Below are positions 39,017 to 40,815 of a DNA stretch of 40,815 nucleotides, in pieces. The notes beneath the pieces were generated by a model, which saw nothing but the letters and a program-made list of their open reading frames with translations, did not search any database and was not told the DNA's origin. Position 1 is the stretch's first letter, and the number at the start of each line of letters is the position of its first letter. The DNA is from an uncultured Oscillospiraceae bacterium (GTDB lineage: Bacteria > Bacillota > Clostridia > Oscillospirales > Oscillospiraceae), in the NCBI GenBank assembly GCA_947625845.1, contig CANQQB010000014.1, positions 1-40,815 on the forward strand, read 5' to 3'. Both the position numbers and the translations under genes were made by a program.

Positions 39017-39377
39017 CGTCTTCCCCCTCCGGTTCCGGTACTTCGATCTCTTTGATGATAAATTCGTTGCCCTGCAACAGCCACGTGTTCCCGCCGCCGC
39101 AATAGGGACAGGCGCGGCCGTGCTCGACGGTGCCGTATTGCTTTTTGCAGTCGTCGCACCAGCTGATGGCCTGGATGGGCTCGATTACCAGCTCCGCGCC
39201 CCTGACCAGGTCGTTTTTTGCGGATGCCCACTTCCAGCAGTCGGTCAGGTAATGGGGTATCACCGTGGACACCTCCCCCAGCGCCAGCGTCACGCGGTTG
39301 ATGCGCGTCACGGCGTTGTCCGCCGCCACCTTTTCCAGGTCGTCTATGATATGGAATACGACGCCGAGCTCATGCAT
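38994..39377 (-). CDS. hypA: Nickel metallochaperone HypA
   Basis: HypA binds Ni and Zn and hands Ni on with HypB. The 127-residue protein begins MHELGVVFHIIDDLEK, with the Ni-binding His2. It has the core LGEVSTVIPHYLTDCW and ELVIEPIQAISWC, and a zinc site of CDDC (near residue 74) and CPYC (near 90). It ends in an acidic tail. It overlaps the oxidoreductase by 8 nt and hypB by 23 nt, so the three genes are translationally linked. No hypC-F or hydrogenase subunit is visible, so the client enzyme is unknown. Confidence 0.93.
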   Translation of the reverse strand: MHELGVVFHIIDDLEKVAADNAVTRINRVTLALGEVSTVIPHYLTDCWKWASAKNDLVRGAELVIEPIQAISWCDDCKKQYGTVEHGRACPYCGGGNTWLLQGNEFIIKEIEVPEPEGEDDGQSTGH

Positions 39378-40815
39378 TTTGGTTCTTCTTGCCGAACTTG
39401 ATATGGATGGCCTGTTTGGCCGCGTAGGGCAAAATCTCCTTGAGCTTATCCTCGGCGGGGATCATGTGGGTGCACTCCGGGTGGTCCCGGTGGAGCGTGA
39501 TGGCGCCGAAAGCGCACTTGGTGGTGCACACGCCGCAGCCGATGCATTTGTTGGGGTCCACGATGGACGCGCCGCAGCCAAGGCAGCGGGCGGTCTCCTT
39601 CTTGACCTGTTCCTCGGTGAAGGGGATGCGCTCGTCCTGGAAGGTCTTGCGCAGCGCCTCGTTGTATCCAATGCGCTGGCGAGGCGTGTTGTCAAAGGTC
39701 TCCTCGTTGATTTTGATGTCCGTCTTGTCCAGCTCCACAAAGTGGTTGGGATTGCGGCCGATGGTCAGGCTGGAATGGGGCTGGACGTACCGGTGCAGGG
39801 ATATGGCCCCCTGGTGCCCGGCGGCGATGGCGTCGATGGCGAACTTCTGGCCGGTATAGGCGTCGCCGCCCACGAAGATGTCCGGCTCCGCCGTCTGATA
39901 GGTCACCGGGTCCGCCTTGGCGGTGCCGTTGGGGTTGAACTCGACTTTGGTGCCCGTCAGGAGCATCTTCCAGTCCGCCTTCTGGCCGATGCAGTACAGG
40001 ACCGTTTCACATTCGGCTGTCTCGGTGTCATTGTCATCAAACGTAGGCGCGAAGCGGCCCTGGTTGTTGCGGACGGACAGGCACTTGCGGAATTTGATAC
40101 CAGTGCACCTGCCGTTTTTGGTCAGCACCTCGGTCTGACCCCAGCCGGCCTTGATGATAACGCCGTCGCGCTCGCACTCGGAGCGATCTTCCTCGCCCAT
40201 GGGCATCTCGTCATAGCCCTCCAGGCAGTACATGGTCACGCTCTCTGCCCCGCAGCGCACCGCCGTGCGGGCCACGTCCGCGGCGATGTTCCCGCCGCCT
40301 ATCACGACGACCTTGCCGGTGAGCTTTTCCTTGCCGCCCGCGTTGACGGCCCGCATGAAGTCAATGCCGGCCACCACGCCCCCGGCGTTATCGCCGGGCA
40401 CACCCAGCTTGCCGCCGGATTGGAGGCCTACGGCCACGTAAAAGCCCTTGTACCCCTGTTCGCGAAGCTGGGGGATGGTCACGTCCTTGCCTACCTCCAC
40501 GCAGGTCTTAAACTCCACGCCCATGGCCTGGATGATGTCGATCTCCGCCTGGACCACGTCCTTTTCCAGCCGGAAGCTGGGCAGACCGTTCATGAGCATG
40601 CCGCCCATTTTCGCCTCCTTCTCGAACACGGTGGGCTTATAGCCCTTTTCCGCCAGGTAGTATGCGCAGGAAAGGCCGGCGGGGCCGCCGCCGATGATGG
40701 CGATCTTTTCCTCGAACTCGCCCCGGACCTTGGGGACCACCTTCTCCGGGATGAACCGGGTCTTGGCGTCCAGGTCCTGCTGGGCGATGAAGCGCTTGAC
40801 CTCGTCGATGGCCAC
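39370..40815 (-). CDS. FAD-dependent NAD(P) oxidoreductase with 4Fe-4S domain (cut by window end)
   Basis: The visible 481 residues match the glutamate-synthase small-chain/DPYD-like flavoprotein family. They show an FAD motif IAIIGGGPAGLSCAYYLAEKG (broken at a turn), a second dinucleotide motif VVVIGGGNIAADVARTA, and the FAD closure IFVGGDAYTG. A C-terminal ferredoxin-type segment carries CLGCGASIVDPNKCIGCGVC (positions split by loops) and CAFGA. The first codon in the window is a GTG that reads as an internal valine of a typical N-terminal double-cluster domain, so the protein continues outside. It lies upstream of hypA with an 8-nt overlap. Electron transfer between NAD(P)H and ferredoxin-like partners is likely; the exact partner is not visible. 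Confidence 0.88.
   Translation of the reverse strand: MAIDEVKRFIAQQDLDAKTRFIPEKVVPKVRGEFEEKIAIIGGGPAGLSCAYYLAEKGYKPTVFEKEAKMGGMLMNGLPSFRLEKDVVQAEIDIIQAMGVEFKTCVEVGKDVTIPQLREQGYKGFYVAVGLQSGGKLGVPGDNAGGVVAGIDFMRAVNAGGKEKLTGKVVVIGGGNIAADVARTAVRCGAESVTMYCLEGYDEMPMGEEDRSECERDGVIIKAGWGQTEVLTKNGRCTGIKFRKCLSVRNNQGRFAPTFDDNDTETAECETVLYCIGQKADWKMLLTGTKVEFNPNGTAKADPVTYQTAEPDIFVGGDAYTGQKFAIDAIAAGHQGAISLHRYVQPHSSLTIGRNPNHFVELDKTDIKINEETFDNTPRQRIGYNEALRKTFQDERIPFTEEQVKKETARCLGCGASIVDPNKCIGCGVCTTKCAFGAITLHRDHPECTHMIPAEDKLKEILPYAAKQAIHIKFGKKNQNA

Overview
The window looks like core chromosome of a G+C-rich, endospore-forming member of the Firmicutes, most likely in the Clostridia (an Oscillospiraceae-type gut anaerobe is my best guess; I cannot name a genus). 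Four sporulation genes point there (sigK with a pro-sequence, sigH, spoIVA, cwlD). So do the Firmicutes-style rimP-nusA-ylxR-ylxQ-infB-rbfA-nrnA-truB-ribF order, strong AGGAGG-type ribosome sites, a PPi-type phosphofructokinase, and nickel-chaperone and ferredoxin-like redox genes. I see no rRNA, tRNA, CRISPR array, insertion sequence or prophage. No stretch over 300 bases lacks a gene.

Layout. 1-5332 (+): the 3' end of uvrA, a small membrane exporter, recD2, comF and mreB, closed by a bidirectional terminator. 5365-9257: an alpha/beta hydrolase (-) diverges from glpK and a MATE transporter (+), with a readable promoter on each strand. 9324-10016: sigK. 10079-19708 (+): one long run of translation, RNA-maturation and DNA-repair genes (rimP to ribF, then ruvC-ruvA-ruvB) behind a promoter and a terminator-like leader hairpin. 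19769-21081 (+): sigH behind a promoter so close that its mRNA may be leaderless, then a zinc-ribbon protein and a DUF1858 protein between strong hairpins. 21129-26968 (+): trmK, a Nif3-like gene, spoIVA, cwlD, radA and a DUF6873 gene, many overlapping. 26980-31019 (+): a dif-like inverted repeat, a Xer-type recombinase, an MBOAT/DHHW pair for polymer O-acylation, and dut.

31088-36950 (-): a two-component system with a small lipoprotein gene, then fba followed 3 nt later by a strikingly degenerate metal P-type ATPase homologue. 37047-38288 (+): pfp. 38348-40815 (-): hypB, hypA and a truncated FAD/4Fe-4S oxidoreductase.

Most notable observations. (1) The fba-linked P-type ATPase homologue keeps its membrane metal site (CPC, TM7 Lys, TM8 Asp) and the phosphorylatable Asp. 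It lacks the whole actuator domain and has lost the HP, TGD and GDGxND motifs, so it probably cannot pump. (2) The divergent promoters of fba and pfp, two consecutive glycolytic enzymes, occupy the same ~30 bp. (3) A long hairpin buries the spoIVA Shine-Dalgarno. (4) The sigH promoter implies a leaderless transcript. (5) A 28-bp dif-like 11-6-11 inverted repeat sits next to a Xer recombinase gene.
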